DNA from: Actinoallomurus bryophytorum
GTDB lineage: Bacteria > Actinomycetota > Actinomycetes > Streptosporangiales > Streptosporangiaceae
Direction of reading: 5' to 3'
Assembly: GCF_006716425.1 (NCBI RefSeq)
Contig: NZ_VFOZ01000001.1
Span: 992,001 to 1,056,000, forward strand
DNA: 64,000 nucleotides
Below are positions 55,656 through 64,000 of this stretch, piece after piece (the first letter of the stretch is position 1; each line of letters begins with the position of its first letter). Made by a program: the position numbers and the translations under genes. The notes under the pieces were generated by a model that did not search any database, was not told the origin of the DNA, and saw only the letters and a list, made by a program, of their open reading frames with translations.

Positions 55656-56471
55656 TCAACGGTTACGAAACCGCGGCTCGCGCTTCTCCACAGTGGCGGC
55701 GAAGCCCTCGGTCAGGTCCTCGGTCAGGAACGCCAGCGTCTGGGTACGGTTTTCGACCGCCAGGTGCGCCCGCAGGCCGGACGCGTCGAGCGAGAGGTTG
55801 AGCAGTTCCTTGGTGTGCCGCAGCCCGAACGGCGACTTCGCCAGCAGCTCCGCGGCCAGCGCGAGCGCGGCCTCCAGGTCCGCGCCCTCGTCCGCCATCT
55901 CGGCGATCAGGCCGAGTTCGCGCGCCTCCGCGGAGGTGACCGAGCGCGCCCGGTAGAAGATCTCCGCGGCCCTCGACGTGCCGATCAGGCGGGGCAGCAT
56001 CCAGGTCAGCCCGAGATCCCCGGCCGAGAAGCCGAGCTTGAGGAACGGCGCCATGAACTTCGCGGTCGGGTCGGCGACTCGCAGGTCGCAGGCGAGCGCG
56101 ATCGCCATTCCCATGCCGACCACCGGGCCGTGCAGCGCGGCGATCACCGGCTGCGGGATCTCTCGCAGCCGCAGGATGATCTCGCCGCTGCGGACCATGC
56201 CGCTGTAGGCCCGCGCGACCCGGCCCTCCGGCTCACTCGCCTCGTCCGCCGGCGCCGCGCCCGCGCCGTCGCCCAGGATGTCCATGCCCGCGGTGAACGC
56301 CCGGCCCGCGCCGGTGAGCACCACGACGCGCGTCGCCGGGTCGGTCGCGAGCCGGTCGAAGAGGGCGATGAGCTCCTCGACCATGGCGGGAGTGACCGCG
56401 TTGAGCCGCTCGGGGCGGGACAGGGTGATCACGGCCAGCCCGTCCCGCCGCTCGAACTCGATGTCGCCCAT
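55656..56471 (-). CDS. Crotonase-family protein, atypical active site
   Basis: A 271-residue crotonase. The oxyanion-loop start AFTAGMDILGDG and GMGMAIALACDLRVAD are clear. By alignment with rat enoyl-CoA hydratase, Glu144 (GGGCELA) becomes Ala in IALA and Glu164 (QPEIL) becomes Phe in APFLKLG. An Asp is present in FSAGDLGLTW, as in dienoyl-CoA isomerases. A non-hydratase role is therefore possible. It lies 12 bp after the SDR stop on the same strand, so a shared transcript is likely. Confidence 0.72.
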   Translation of the reverse strand: MGDIEFERRDGLAVITLSRPERLNAVTPAMVEELIALFDRLATDPATRVVVLTGAGRAFTAGMDILGDGAGAAPADEASEPEGRVARAYSGMVRSGEIILRLREIPQPVIAALHGPVVGMGMAIALACDLRVADPTAKFMAPFLKLGFSAGDLGLTWMLPRLIGTSRAAEIFYRARSVTSAEARELGLIAEMADEGADLEAALALAAELLAKSPFGLRHTKELLNLSLDASGLRAHLAVENRTQTLAFLTEDLTEGFAATVEKREPRFRNR

Positions 56472-56483
56472 CGACCCCGCGCC

Positions 56484-57383
56484 CTACTTGATGGCGTCGA
56501 AGATGGCCATGGTCTGCTCGCCGATGTTCTTGGCGAGCAGATACGGCTCGGTCTCGTTGATCTGCTGCCAGTTGTCGCGCACGTCCTCGGCGCGCAGACC
56601 GTTCTGGCCGGTGAAGCCGGGCCCCTCCGCCACGAAGACGCGGGCCACTCTGCCGCCGCCCACGGTGTAGGTCTCGCCGGTACCCTCGTTGCTCTCGTGC
56701 ACGAGCCACGCCACCACGGGCGTCACCAGCTCGGCGCTCAGCTTCTCCTTGTATTCCGGCGGGAACATCTCCTCGGTCATCCGGGTCCACGCGATCGGGG
56801 CGATCGCGTTGACCTTGATGTTGTACTTGGCGCCCTCGGCGGCGAGCGTCTTGGTCAGCCCGACCAGGCCCATCTTCGCCGAGGCGTAGTTGGCCTGGCC
56901 GAAGTTGCCGAACAGCCCGGCGGGCGAGGAGGTCATGACCACACGGCCGTACGCCTGCTCGCGAAGGTGCGGCCAGGCCGCGTGCGTGACCAGGAACGAT
57001 CCGCGCAGGTGCACGGCGATCACCTGGTCGAACTCCTCCGGCGCCATGTTCTTGAAGGACTTGTCCCGCAGGATGCCGGCGTTGTTCACCACGATGTCGA
57101 TCTTGCCGAACGCGTCCAGCGCGGTCTGCACGATCGCCTGGGCGCCCTCGGGGGTCGCGACGTTGTCGGTGTTGGCGACCGCCTCACCGCCGTTCTTCTT
57201 GATCTCCTCGACCACCGCGGCCGCGGGCCCGGTGGAGGAGCCACTGCCGTCGAGGGCTCCGCCGAGATCGTTGACGACGACCTTCGCGCCACGCGCGGCC
57301 AGTTCGAGCGCGTGTTGCCGGCCTAGGCCCTGCCCCGCACCGGTGATGACCGCCACTCGTCCGTTGAACCGGAGTTCCGACAT
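56484..57383 (-). CDS. Hsd4A-like short-chain dehydrogenase
   Basis: About 299 residues: ITGAGQGLGRQHALELAARG, NNAGILRDKSFKNM and YASAKMGLVGLTKTL (Tyr-x3-Lys). The form matches the dehydrogenase half of type 2 multifunctional enzymes and Hsd4A/Rv3502c-like proteins that oxidise the hydroxyacyl-CoA of steroid side chains. AGGAGG lies 8 bp before the ATG at 57383. The crotonase gene follows. No KstR motif is near; a different inverted repeat is (57416-57432). Confidence 0.78.
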   Translation of the reverse strand: MSELRFNGRVAVITGAGQGLGRQHALELAARGAKVVVNDLGGALDGSGSSTGPAAAVVEEIKKNGGEAVANTDNVATPEGAQAIVQTALDAFGKIDIVVNNAGILRDKSFKNMAPEEFDQVIAVHLRGSFLVTHAAWPHLREQAYGRVVMTSSPAGLFGNFGQANYASAKMGLVGLTKTLAAEGAKYNIKVNAIAPIAWTRMTEEMFPPEYKEKLSAELVTPVVAWLVHESNEGTGETYTVGGGRVARVFVAEGPGFTGQNGLRAEDVRDNWQQINETEPYLLAKNIGEQTMAIFDAIK

Positions 57384-57415
57384 CTCCACATCCTCCTCGC
57401 GACGCGTTTTCTGAC

Positions 57416-57432
57416 TCAGTGTCTATCACTGA
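57416..57432. promoter_or_regulatory. Inverted repeat before SDR gene
   Basis: TCAGTG and CACTGA flank TCTAT, a perfect 6-bp-arm repeat, 33 bp before the SDR ATG. Candidate operator for an unidentified regulator of the SDR-crotonase unit. Confidence 0.5.
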
Positions 57433-57468
57433 ACCGAATCCCGCTCGGCTGAGGAGGTGCGGTCGCGG

Positions 57469-58131
57469 TCAGTTCTCTCTCAGGTCCGGGACGGCCACGG
57501 GCTCTTCGGCCGCCACCGCCTGCTCGGCGGCCTCCCTGCGCCTGCGGCGGACGAACCAGATGGCGATCGCGATCAGCGCGATCGCGGCGACCGCGATCGC
57601 CAGCACCCGGCCGGCCCACTGCGCGACCTGCTCGAAGGCCGTGCCGGCGAGGTAGCCGCCCACCGTGAAGCCGACGCCCCAGGTGATGCCGCCCATCGCG
57701 TTGAAGACGAGAAACCGCCCGTACGGCATCCGCGCACTGCCTGCGAGAGCGGGCATGAGCGCGCGAAGGATGGCCGTGAAGCGGCCGATGAAGACCGCCA
57801 TGGCGCCCCGCCGCCGGAGCAGGTGGTGCGCCCCGTCGAGCTTTTCACGGTGCTTGCGCAGCGCCTTGGTGTCGAGCAGCCGGTCGCCGAAACGCCGGCC
57901 GATCTCATAACCGACGGAATCGCCGACCACGGCGGAGACCGCGACGATGATCAGCAGGATCGGGAGCGAGACCCGGTGCTGGCTGGCCAGCACGCCGCCG
58001 ACGACGATCGCCGTCTCGCCCGGGAAGACCATTCCGAAGAAGAGGGCCGCCTCGGCGAACACCAATGCCGCGACCACGGCGTAGATGACCGGGCCGTGCA
58101 GGTTCAGAAGAGTGTCGGTGATGTGGCCCAC
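57469..58131 (-). CDS. DedA-family membrane protein
   Basis: A 220-residue DedA/SNARE-associated protein: FPGETAIVVGGVLASQHRV, VGDSVGYEIGRRFGDRL and GRFTAILRALMPALAGSARM with the conserved acidic and Arg residues, four to six membrane segments and a basic tail. DedA proteins act as lipid scramblases or flippases in related bacteria. GTG start at 58131. Confidence 0.83.
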   Translation of the reverse strand: MGHITDTLLNLHGPVIYAVVAALVFAEAALFFGMVFPGETAIVVGGVLASQHRVSLPILLIIVAVSAVVGDSVGYEIGRRFGDRLLDTKALRKHREKLDGAHHLLRRRGAMAVFIGRFTAILRALMPALAGSARMPYGRFLVFNAMGGITWGVGFTVGGYLAGTAFEQVAQWAGRVLAIAVAAIALIAIAIWFVRRRRREAAEQAVAAEEPVAVPDLREN

Positions 58132-58240
58132 GCGCGCTCAACGTCCCGGTTCCGGCGTCTCCATGACCATAATCGTACGGGGAGGGCGACGCCGCCGGAT
58201 CGCCCGGAGGTCGGACTACCCGTCGTCCGCGAGAAGGATC

Positions 58241-59143
58241 ATGGCGAACATCGTGACGCGTGAGATGAAGGACGGCCGGTTCGTACGGCAGCCCAACCGG
58301 TTCACCGGCCTGATCGGCTCCGAGGATTTCCCCGCCGAGAAGGGGCGCTATCACCTGTATGTCTCTCTGGCATGTCCATGGGCCCATCGCACGCTGATCG
58401 TGCGGCGGCTGCTGGGGCTCGAGGACATGATCGGCGTGACGGTCGTGGACCCGATCCGCGACGAACGCGGCTGGCGCTTCACGCTTTCGCCGGACGACCG
58501 CGACCCCGTCACCGGGATGCGCTTCCTGGCCGAGCTCTACACCGCGACCGACCCCTCCTACGACGGACGGCACACCGTGCCGTGCGTCTGGGACACCGAG
58601 ACCAAGCGCCTCGTCACCAACGACTATCCGCAGATCACGCTCATGTTCGAGTCGGAGGCGTTCGCTCCGTTCCACCGGCAGGGCGCACCGGACCTGTACC
58701 CCCGCGAGCTGCGCGCCGAGATCGACGAGCTGAACGACGAGGTCTTCCACAACGTCAACAACGGCGTCTACAAGGCGGGGATGGCCACCACTCAGGAGGC
58801 GTACGAAGAGTCGTTCGACGCGCTGTTCGCCACGCTGGACCGCCTGGAGGCACGGCTGGAGGGCCATGACTTCCTCGTCGGCGACCGGCTCACCGAGGCC
58901 GACGTGCGCCTGTACCCGACGCTGGCGCGTTTCGACGCGGTCTACTACAGCCACTTCAAGTGCAACCTGCGGCGGATCACCGACTACCCGGGCCTGTGGG
59001 CGTACGCCCGGCGGCTCTACGCGATCCCGGCGTTCGGTGAGACCACCGACTTCGACCACATCAAGCGCCACTACTACGAGACCCATCGGCACCTGAACCC
59101 CTCCGGCATCGTTCCCAAGGGCCCGGCCATCTCCTGGACCTGA
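58241..59143 (+). CDS. Glutathionyl-hydroquinone reductase-like protein
   Basis: A 300-residue GST-fold protein of the Xi class: LYVSLACPWAHRTLIVRRLL with the catalytic Cys in CPWAHR, then VPCVWDTETKRLVTNDYPQI and the C-terminal helical domain. In actinobacteria, which use mycothiol, the donor may not be glutathione. The reaction would be thiol-linked reduction of S-conjugated quinones. GAGAAGG precedes the ATG. It is followed after 31 bp by a serpin gene on the same strand. Confidence 0.83.
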   Translation: MANIVTREMKDGRFVRQPNRFTGLIGSEDFPAEKGRYHLYVSLACPWAHRTLIVRRLLGLEDMIGVTVVDPIRDERGWRFTLSPDDRDPVTGMRFLAELYTATDPSYDGRHTVPCVWDTETKRLVTNDYPQITLMFESEAFAPFHRQGAPDLYPRELRAEIDELNDEVFHNVNNGVYKAGMATTQEAYEESFDALFATLDRLEARLEGHDFLVGDRLTEADVRLYPTLARFDAVYYSHFKCNLRRITDYPGLWAYARRLYAIPAFGETTDFDHIKRHYYETHRHLNPSGIVPKGPAISWT

Positions 59144-59174
59144 TCTCCGGCCTGCCCCGGGGTACGTTCGTGGC

Positions 59175-60209
59175 ATGTATGAGTTCGCGCTGAACCTCGA
59201 CGGCCGGCTGGATGCGACGGGAAACCGGGTCTGGTCGCCGTACTCGGTCGCGTCGGCGCTCGGTCTGGCCGCCGCCGGCGCACGCGGCCGCACCTACGAC
59301 GAGCTGGTGCGCGCGCTGGGCGCGGCACCGGGCGAGCTCCGCATCGCCGAGGCGGCCACGCTCGACGGCGCGGAGATCGCCGTGGCCAACACGCTCTGGA
59401 TGCGCGAGGGGCTGCCCGTCGAGGAGGCCTACGAACGCGCGGTCGCCGGCTTCCCGGGCGCGGCGGTGCGGCACGCCGACTTCGGCGGCGATGCCGAGGG
59501 CGCGCGGCGGGCCGTCAACGCCGAGGTGGCCAAGACGACGCGCGAGCTCATCCGCGACCTGCTGCCGCCCGGCTCGGTCGAGGCGCAGACCACCGCGATC
59601 ATCGTCAACGCCCTCTATCTCAAGGCCGCCTGGCAGCGGGTGTTCGCCAAGGGCGACACCCGGCCGGCGCCCTTCGACGGCCCCGGTGGACGGCGGAGAG
59701 TGCCGACGATGCGCCGTACCGGGCACCTGCCGTACGCCGACGCTGACGGCTGGCGGATGGTCACGCTCGCCGCCGAGGGCGGGGTCGTCGCGGACGTCCT
59801 GCTCGGGCCGGACGAGAGCGCGCCGTCTCCGCAGGTGCTCCGGCGGCTGTACGACGCCGCGAGGTCGGTGAAGGTGGAGCTGTCGGTGCCGAGGTTCCGG
59901 GTCGAGAGTCAGACGAGCCTGACCGACCCCCTTCGCGCCCTGGGTGTCACCACCGCCTTCACCCGTGACGCCGACTTCTCCGGCATCACCGCCGAGGCCA
60001 CGCAGATCGACCGGATCGAGCACAAGGCGGTGCTCGACGCCGACGAGGACGGCTTCGAGGGCGCGGCGGCGACCGCGGTGGTCATGGTGCCCGCGGGCCT
60101 CGACATGAGCAGGCCGGTGGAGTTCCGCGTCGACCGGCCCTTCGCGGTCGTCGTGCGCCACCCGGCGACCGAGGCCGTCTACTTCCTCGCCCACGTGGTC
60201 GAGCCCTGA
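59175..60209 (+). CDS. Serpin protease inhibitor
   Basis: A 344-residue serpin without signal peptide: SPYSVASALGLAAAGARG at helix A, NALYLKAAWQRVFAKGDTR in sheet A and VEFRVDRPFAVVVRHPATEA at strand 5B. The reactive loop hinge is at 290-306 (DEDGFEGAAATAVVMVP). P12-P9 is Ala-rich as in inhibitory serpins, but P14 is Phe where Thr or Ser is usual, so inhibitory function is uncertain. Bacterial serpins such as thermopin occur in Thermobifida. It may be cytoplasmic or leak out; target unknown. Confidence 0.82.
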   Translation: MYEFALNLDGRLDATGNRVWSPYSVASALGLAAAGARGRTYDELVRALGAAPGELRIAEAATLDGAEIAVANTLWMREGLPVEEAYERAVAGFPGAAVRHADFGGDAEGARRAVNAEVAKTTRELIRDLLPPGSVEAQTTAIIVNALYLKAAWQRVFAKGDTRPAPFDGPGGRRRVPTMRRTGHLPYADADGWRMVTLAAEGGVVADVLLGPDESAPSPQVLRRLYDAARSVKVELSVPRFRVESQTSLTDPLRALGVTTAFTRDADFSGITAEATQIDRIEHKAVLDADEDGFEGAAATAVVMVPAGLDMSRPVEFRVDRPFAVVVRHPATEAVYFLAHVVEP

Positions 60210-60216
60210 GCCGCCC

Positions 60217-61155
60217 TCAGCGGAACGCGCGCCGGTAGGCACCCGGACTGGTGCCCGCCACGCGACGGAAACGGTCGCGGAACGCCGTCGGCGAGCCGAA
60301 CCCGACCTGGCTCGCGATGCGGTCGACGGGATGCGTGGTGGTCTCCAGGAGGTACTGCGCCTGGCGGATCCGCGCCCGGTGCAGCCACTGCAAGGGTGTC
60401 GTGCCCGTCTGCTCGCGGAAGCGCCGGTTGAGCGTACGGGTGCTCATCCCGGCATGCGCGGCGATGTCGTCGAGGGTGAGGTCACGTCCGGAGTTCTCCT
60501 CCATCCATCGCAGCACGGGTTCGAGCAGCGAACCCCGTGTCGCCGGCGGCTGCTCGTGCACGATGAACTGCGCCTGCCCGCCCTCTCTTTCCAGGGCCAT
60601 CACCGAGAGACGCGCGGCGTCGGCGGCCACGGCCGAACCATGGTCGCACCGGATCATGTGCAGGCACAGGTCGAGCCCTGCCGCCGCGCCCGCGGAGGTC
60701 AGCAGCCGCCCGTCGTCCACATAGAGGACGTCGGGATCCACCTCCACGGCCGGATGCCGGGCGGCCAGGAGCCCGGCGGCGACCCAGTGGGTGGTGGCGC
60801 GCCTGCCGTCCAGCAGGCCCGCCGCGGCGAGGGTGAAGGCGCCGGCGCAGATCGAGGCGATGCGTGTGCCCGCCTCGGCCGCCCGCCGCAACGCGTCGAC
60901 CACCTCGGCGGGAACCGGCGCGGTGGGGTCGGCGACGCCCGGCACCATGATCGTGTCCGCCTCCGCCAGCATGTCCAGCCCCCAGGGCGCGCGGAGCGTG
61001 AAGGCCCCCGCGTCGACCTCGGGCGCGGGGGCGCAGACGCGTACCCGGTACGGCATGCGGCCGTCGGGCAGGCGTGTGCGGCCGAACACCTCCAGCGGCG
61101 TCGTCAGATCGAAGCCGATGACCCCGTCCAGCGCGAGTACGGCGATCGTGTGCAT
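60217..61155 (-). CDS. GlxA-family AraC-type regulator
   Basis: A 312-residue regulator: DJ-1/PfpI-like domain (VIGFDLTTPLEVFGRTRL; ASICAGAFTLAAAGLLDG with the nucleophile-elbow Cys) and two AraC HTH motifs (LDDIAAHAGMSTRTLNRRFR; PVDRIASQVGFGSPTAFRDR). Targets are unknown. It converges on the serpin gene with a 7-bp gap. Confidence 0.85.
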   Translation of the reverse strand: MHTIAVLALDGVIGFDLTTPLEVFGRTRLPDGRMPYRVRVCAPAPEVDAGAFTLRAPWGLDMLAEADTIMVPGVADPTAPVPAEVVDALRRAAEAGTRIASICAGAFTLAAAGLLDGRRATTHWVAAGLLAARHPAVEVDPDVLYVDDGRLLTSAGAAAGLDLCLHMIRCDHGSAVAADAARLSVMALEREGGQAQFIVHEQPPATRGSLLEPVLRWMEENSGRDLTLDDIAAHAGMSTRTLNRRFREQTGTTPLQWLHRARIRQAQYLLETTTHPVDRIASQVGFGSPTAFRDRFRRVAGTSPGAYRRAFR

Positions 61156-61367
61156 GGCCGCAATCTATGCGAACAGCGGATTCCCGTCAGCCGCCCCGAG
61201 CAGTGAGTCTCGCCCATTACCCATGACCACAGAGGGATGGCGAGAATCCGCTGCCTATTGGCATTGGAGCCACTATCGACCTCACGGGCCTCCTCCGTAG
61301 CGTCGGCACGGCGCCGCACACCTGTGGGCGCCGTACCCGATCACCCACCCCGGAGGCACCGGCTCCC

Positions 61368-61826
61368 GTGACCAAGATCCTTCTCATCGCCCATGTCCTG
61401 GCCGCCATCCTCGCCGTCGGCCCGGTGGCCGTCGCGGCCAGCATGTTCCCGTCCGCCGCGCGGCGCGCGGTGACCGATCCCGCCGGCCGGGCACTGGCGG
61501 ACGCACGGATCCTGAACCGCATCTGCCGCGTCTACGCCGCGATCGGCGTCTTCGTCCCCGTCTTCGGGCTGGCCACCGCCGGCGCCATGCACGTCATGGG
61601 CGACGCCTGGGTGATCGTGTCGATCGCCCTGACCGCGCTCGCCGCGGCCGTGCTCCTGCTGCTCATCCTCCCCCGCCAGGGCGCGCTGATCGCCGGCACA
61701 CGGACCGGCGAGAACGGGGGCGGGAACCCGGCACGGCTCGCGATGTACACCGGGACGTTCAACCTTCTCTGGGCGACCGTGACCGTGCTGATGATCGTCC
61801 GGCCCGGCTCGACCACGGGGGCTTGA
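61368..61826 (+). CDS. DUF2269-like membrane protein
   Basis: A 152-residue protein with four membrane segments (KILLIAHVLAAILAVGPVAV first) typical of predicted integral membrane proteins of the DUF2269 type. GTG start at 61368 after GGAGGCACC. It is single. Function unknown. Confidence 0.68.
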   Translation: MTKILLIAHVLAAILAVGPVAVAASMFPSAARRAVTDPAGRALADARILNRICRVYAAIGVFVPVFGLATAGAMHVMGDAWVIVSIALTALAAAVLLLLILPRQGALIAGTRTGENGGGNPARLAMYTGTFNLLWATVTVLMIVRPGSTTGA

Positions 61827-61827
61827 C

Positions 61828-61865
61828 ACTTTCCCCGAAAGTTGCAGATCCTACACGTGATCTGC
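61828..61865. promoter_or_regulatory. Two inverted repeats upstream of kgd
   Basis: ACTTTC/GAAAGT around CCC (61828-61842) and GCAGATC/GATCTGC separated by 8 bp (61844-61865) are both perfect. They lie 324 bp or more before the kgd start, in the 362-bp gap 61827-62188, which otherwise shows no gene. The second is a good operator candidate; the first could also be the end of the preceding transcript. Confidence 0.5.
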
Positions 61866-62188
61866 GTCACATCGATGGTGGCGTCCGGGCCGCCGCGGAC
61901 CACCGGCCGGGGCCCGCCGCCGGAGCGCCCGATGACGGGCGCACGTACCGTTTCCTCGCGCTGAACAGGAGACGGTACGTCGCGTCACGCGATCGCTACG
62001 CCCCCGAAGTGCCCTTTAGCGTCGCCCGTATTGGACTGGAATAGCGGCATGCGTCCGAGCGCTGTGTCGTGAGGTGGCCGTTCCTGGATGTAGAGAACGC
62101 ATGGCCTTGCATCGGTGACGGTCACGGACGAGTAGCCTTGTCTCGATTACAGATCCACCTGCGAGCGCGGAAGAGGGCGATCTCCGCC

Positions 62189-64000
62189 GTGTCGACTCAG
62201 TCGTCGCGATCCTCTGCCGACCTGAGCACTCCCGACTTCGGTCCGAATGAGTGGTTGGTCGACGAGCTTTACCAAAAATATCTAGAAGACCCCAACTCAG
62301 TCGATCGAGCCTGGTGGAACTTCTTCGCGGACTATCAGCCGGACCGCCCGGCGAAGGCGGACGGTGCGGCCGCGGCCTCTCCTGCACCGCAGACCGCCCC
62401 GGCGGCTCCCGCGCCCCAGCAGAAGCCCGCGGCCGAGCCGACGGCCAAGCCCGCCGGGCCCGCGGCCCAGAAGGCCGCCGAGAAGCCGGCGAAGAAGGCG
62501 GCCCCCACGCCTCAGGTCCCGAGCGGCGCCGAAGAGGTACGCCTGCGCGGCGTCGCCGCCCGCACGGTGACCAACATGGAGTCCAGCCTCACGGTTCCCA
62601 CCGCGACGAGCGTGCGCGCGGTGCCGGCCAAGCTCTTGATCGACAACCGCATCGTCATCAACAACCACCTCAAGCGCGGGCGCGGTGGCAAGGTCTCCTT
62701 CACCCACCTCATCGGCTACGCCCTCGTCCGCGCGCTGCAGGCGATGCCGGAGATGAACGCCTCCTACACCGAGGTGGACGGCAAGCCCACGCTGGTCCGG
62801 CCCGAGCACGTCAACTTCGGCCTGGCGATCGACCTGAAGAAGGACGACGGCCAGCGACAGCTCGTCGTGCCCAACATCAAGAGCGCCGAGGCCCTCGACT
62901 TCCGCCAGTTCTGGGCGGCCTACGAAGAGGTCGTCCGCAAGGCGCGGGGCAACAAGCTCACGATCGACGACTACGCCGGCACCACGATCAGCCTGACCAA
63001 CCCGGGCACCATCGGCACCGTCCACTCGGTGCCGCGGCTCATGCCCGGCCAGGGCACGATCATCGGCGTGGGCGCGATGGAGTACCCCGCCGAGTACGCC
63101 GGCACGTCCTCCGAGGCACTGGCCCGGCTCGGCATCAGCAAGGTCATGACGCTGACGTCGACCTATGACCACCGCATCATCCAGGGCGCCCAGTCGGGCG
63201 ACTTCCTGCGCCGCGTCCACCAGTTGCTGCTGGGCGAGGACGAGTTCTACGACGAGATCTTCGAGGCGCTGCGGATCCCGTACGAGCCGGTGCGCTGGGT
63301 CCAGGACATCAGCACCAGCCACGAGGACGACGTCGCCAAGGTCGCCCGGGTGCACGAGCTGATCCACGCCTACCGCGTGCGCGGCCACCTCATGGCCGAC
63401 ACCGACCCGCTGGAGTACACCCAGCGCCGCCACCCCGACCTGGACGTGCTCAAGCACGGTCTCACCCTGTGGGACCTGGAGCGGGAGTTCGCCACCGGCG
63501 GGTTCGGCGGCAAGCCGACCATGAAGCTCCGTGACATCCTCGGCGTGCTGCGCAACTCCTACTGCCGCACCGTCGGCATCGAGTACATGCACATCCAGGA
63601 CCCCAAGGAGCGCGCCTGGATCCAGGAACGCGTCGAGGTGCCGCCGGGCAAGCCGGACCCCGAGGAGCAGAAGCACATCCTCGGCCGGCTCAACACCGCC
63701 GAGGCGTTCGAGACGTTCCTGCAGACCAAGTTCGTGGGGCAGAAGCGCTTCTCGCTCGAGGGCGGCGAGTCGCTGATCCCGCTGCTCGACGCGGTGATCA
63801 CCTCCGCGGCGCAGTCGCACCTGGACGAGGTCGTCATCGGCATGGCCCACCGCGGCCGGCTCAACGTCCTGGCCAACATCGTGGGCAAGTCCTACGGCCA
63901 GATCTTCGGTGAGTTCGAGGGCAACCTCGACCCCCGCAGCGCGCAGGGCTCCGGCGACGTCAAGTACCACCTGGGCGCCGACGGCGACTTCGTGGCCCGC
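62189..64000 (+). CDS. kgd: Multifunctional 2-oxoglutarate decarboxylase/dehydrogenase Kgd, C-terminus off window
   Basis: The frame is open from GTG 62189 to the edge (604 codons); full-length relatives have about 1200. Residues 1-45 ([20 protein letters not shown]) are the E1 N-terminal tail, then an Ala/Pro linker, an E2 acyltransferase domain with [18 protein letters not shown] near 330, and the start of the thiamine-dependent E1 domain ([20 protein letters not shown]). This fused architecture is that of mycobacterial Kgd (Rv1248c), which acts in the TCA cycle as E1o and forms carboxylase or ligase products. No ribosome site is strong; GTG matches the family start. Confidence 0.92.
   Translation, partial: MSTQSSRSSADLSTPDFGPNEWLVDELYQKYLEDPNSVDRAWWNFFADYQPDRPAKADGAAAASPAPQTAPAAPAPQQKPAAEPTAKPAGPAAQKAAEKPAKKAAPTPQVPSGAEEVRLRGVAARTVTNMESSLTVPTATSVRAVPAKLLIDNRIVINNHLKRGRGGKVSFTHLIGYALVRALQAMPEMNASYTEVDGKPTLVRPEHVNFGLAIDLKKDDGQRQLVVPNIKSAEALDFRQFWAAYEEVVRKARGNKLTIDDYAGTTISLTNPGTIGTVHSVPRLMPGQGTIIGVGAMEYPAEYAGTSSEALARLGISKVMTLTSTYDHRIIQGAQSGDFLRRVHQLLLGEDEFYDEIFEALRIPYEPVRWVQDISTSHEDDVAKVARVHELIHAYRVRGHLMADTDPLEYTQRRHPDLDVLKHGLTLWDLEREFATGGFGGKPTMKLRDILGVLRNSYCRTVGIEYMHIQDPKERAWIQERVEVPPGKPDPEEQKHILGRLNTAEAFETFLQTKFVGQKRFSLEGGESLIPLLDAVITSAAQSHLDEVVIGMAHRGRLNVLANIVGKSYGQIFGEFEGNLDPRSAQGSGDVKYHLGADGDFVAR

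Overview
The window is high-GC actinobacterial DNA. DUF397, WhiJ-type and ESX/WXG-type genes, DUF5999, mycothiol- and ergothioneine-type metabolism, a KstR-type steroid regulator and a fused 2-oxoglutarate decarboxylase gene all point to a filamentous actinomycete. Thermomonosporaceae or Streptosporangiales is my guess, at low confidence and from gene content only. I see no rRNA, tRNA, CRISPR array or complete insertion sequence. Two genes run off the ends: egtA on the left and kgd (sucA type) on the right.

Layout. 1-13 kb is mixed metabolism and regulation: partial egtA, an amidohydrolase with a cysteine dioxygenase-like cupin, a membrane-anchored sigma-like protein, a cytokinin dehydrogenase-like FAD oxidase, a WhiJ-type HTH gene with a truncated DUF397 partner and a broken prenyltransferase-like gene, a TatC-like gene overlapping a rhomboid-like gene tail to tail, and an MFS exporter with a divergent TetR gene. 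13-18.6 kb is a three-gene polymorphic toxin locus: YbaB-like protein, 1515-residue WXG-type toxin and SUFU-type immunity protein.

18.9-24.6 kb and 35.3-45.8 kb are two blocks of cholesterol/steroid side-chain catabolism. The first reads chsE1-chsE2-(chsH2/chsH1 fusion)-ltp2, divergent from kstR. The second holds fadA5, two tandem CYP125-like P450 genes and, further on, a [3Fe-4S] ferredoxin with a zinc alcohol dehydrogenase. Motifs matching or close to TNNAACNNGTTNNA lie in front of each unit, so the blocks look like one KstR regulon. The alcohol and aldehyde steps, beta-oxidation by ChsE1/E2 and ChsH, retro-aldol cleavage by Ltp2 and thiolysis by FadA5 fit one pathway. An Hsd4A-like SDR and an unusual crotonase at 55.6-57.4 kb may contribute.

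The rest. 24.8-35.3 kb holds a CtpI-like P-type ATPase, an 18-bp tandem repeat array (13 full copies), a basic pentad-repeat membrane protein, a sugar kinase, DUF202 genes and an HATPase/HTH/DUF397 locus. 39.4-43.2 kb is a glycosyltransferase, methyltransferase, (alpha/alpha)6-barrel and methyltransferase cluster of unknown product whose methyltransferase seems to begin with CTG. 45.9-62 kb holds an ArsR-VOC-SRPBCC operon, an IclR/CoA-transferase pair, a 12-repeat propeller-like membrane protein, a luciferase-like pseudogene with an internal deletion, an L,D-transpeptidase, DedA, a glutathionyl-hydroquinone-reductase-like protein, a serpin and a GlxA-type regulator.
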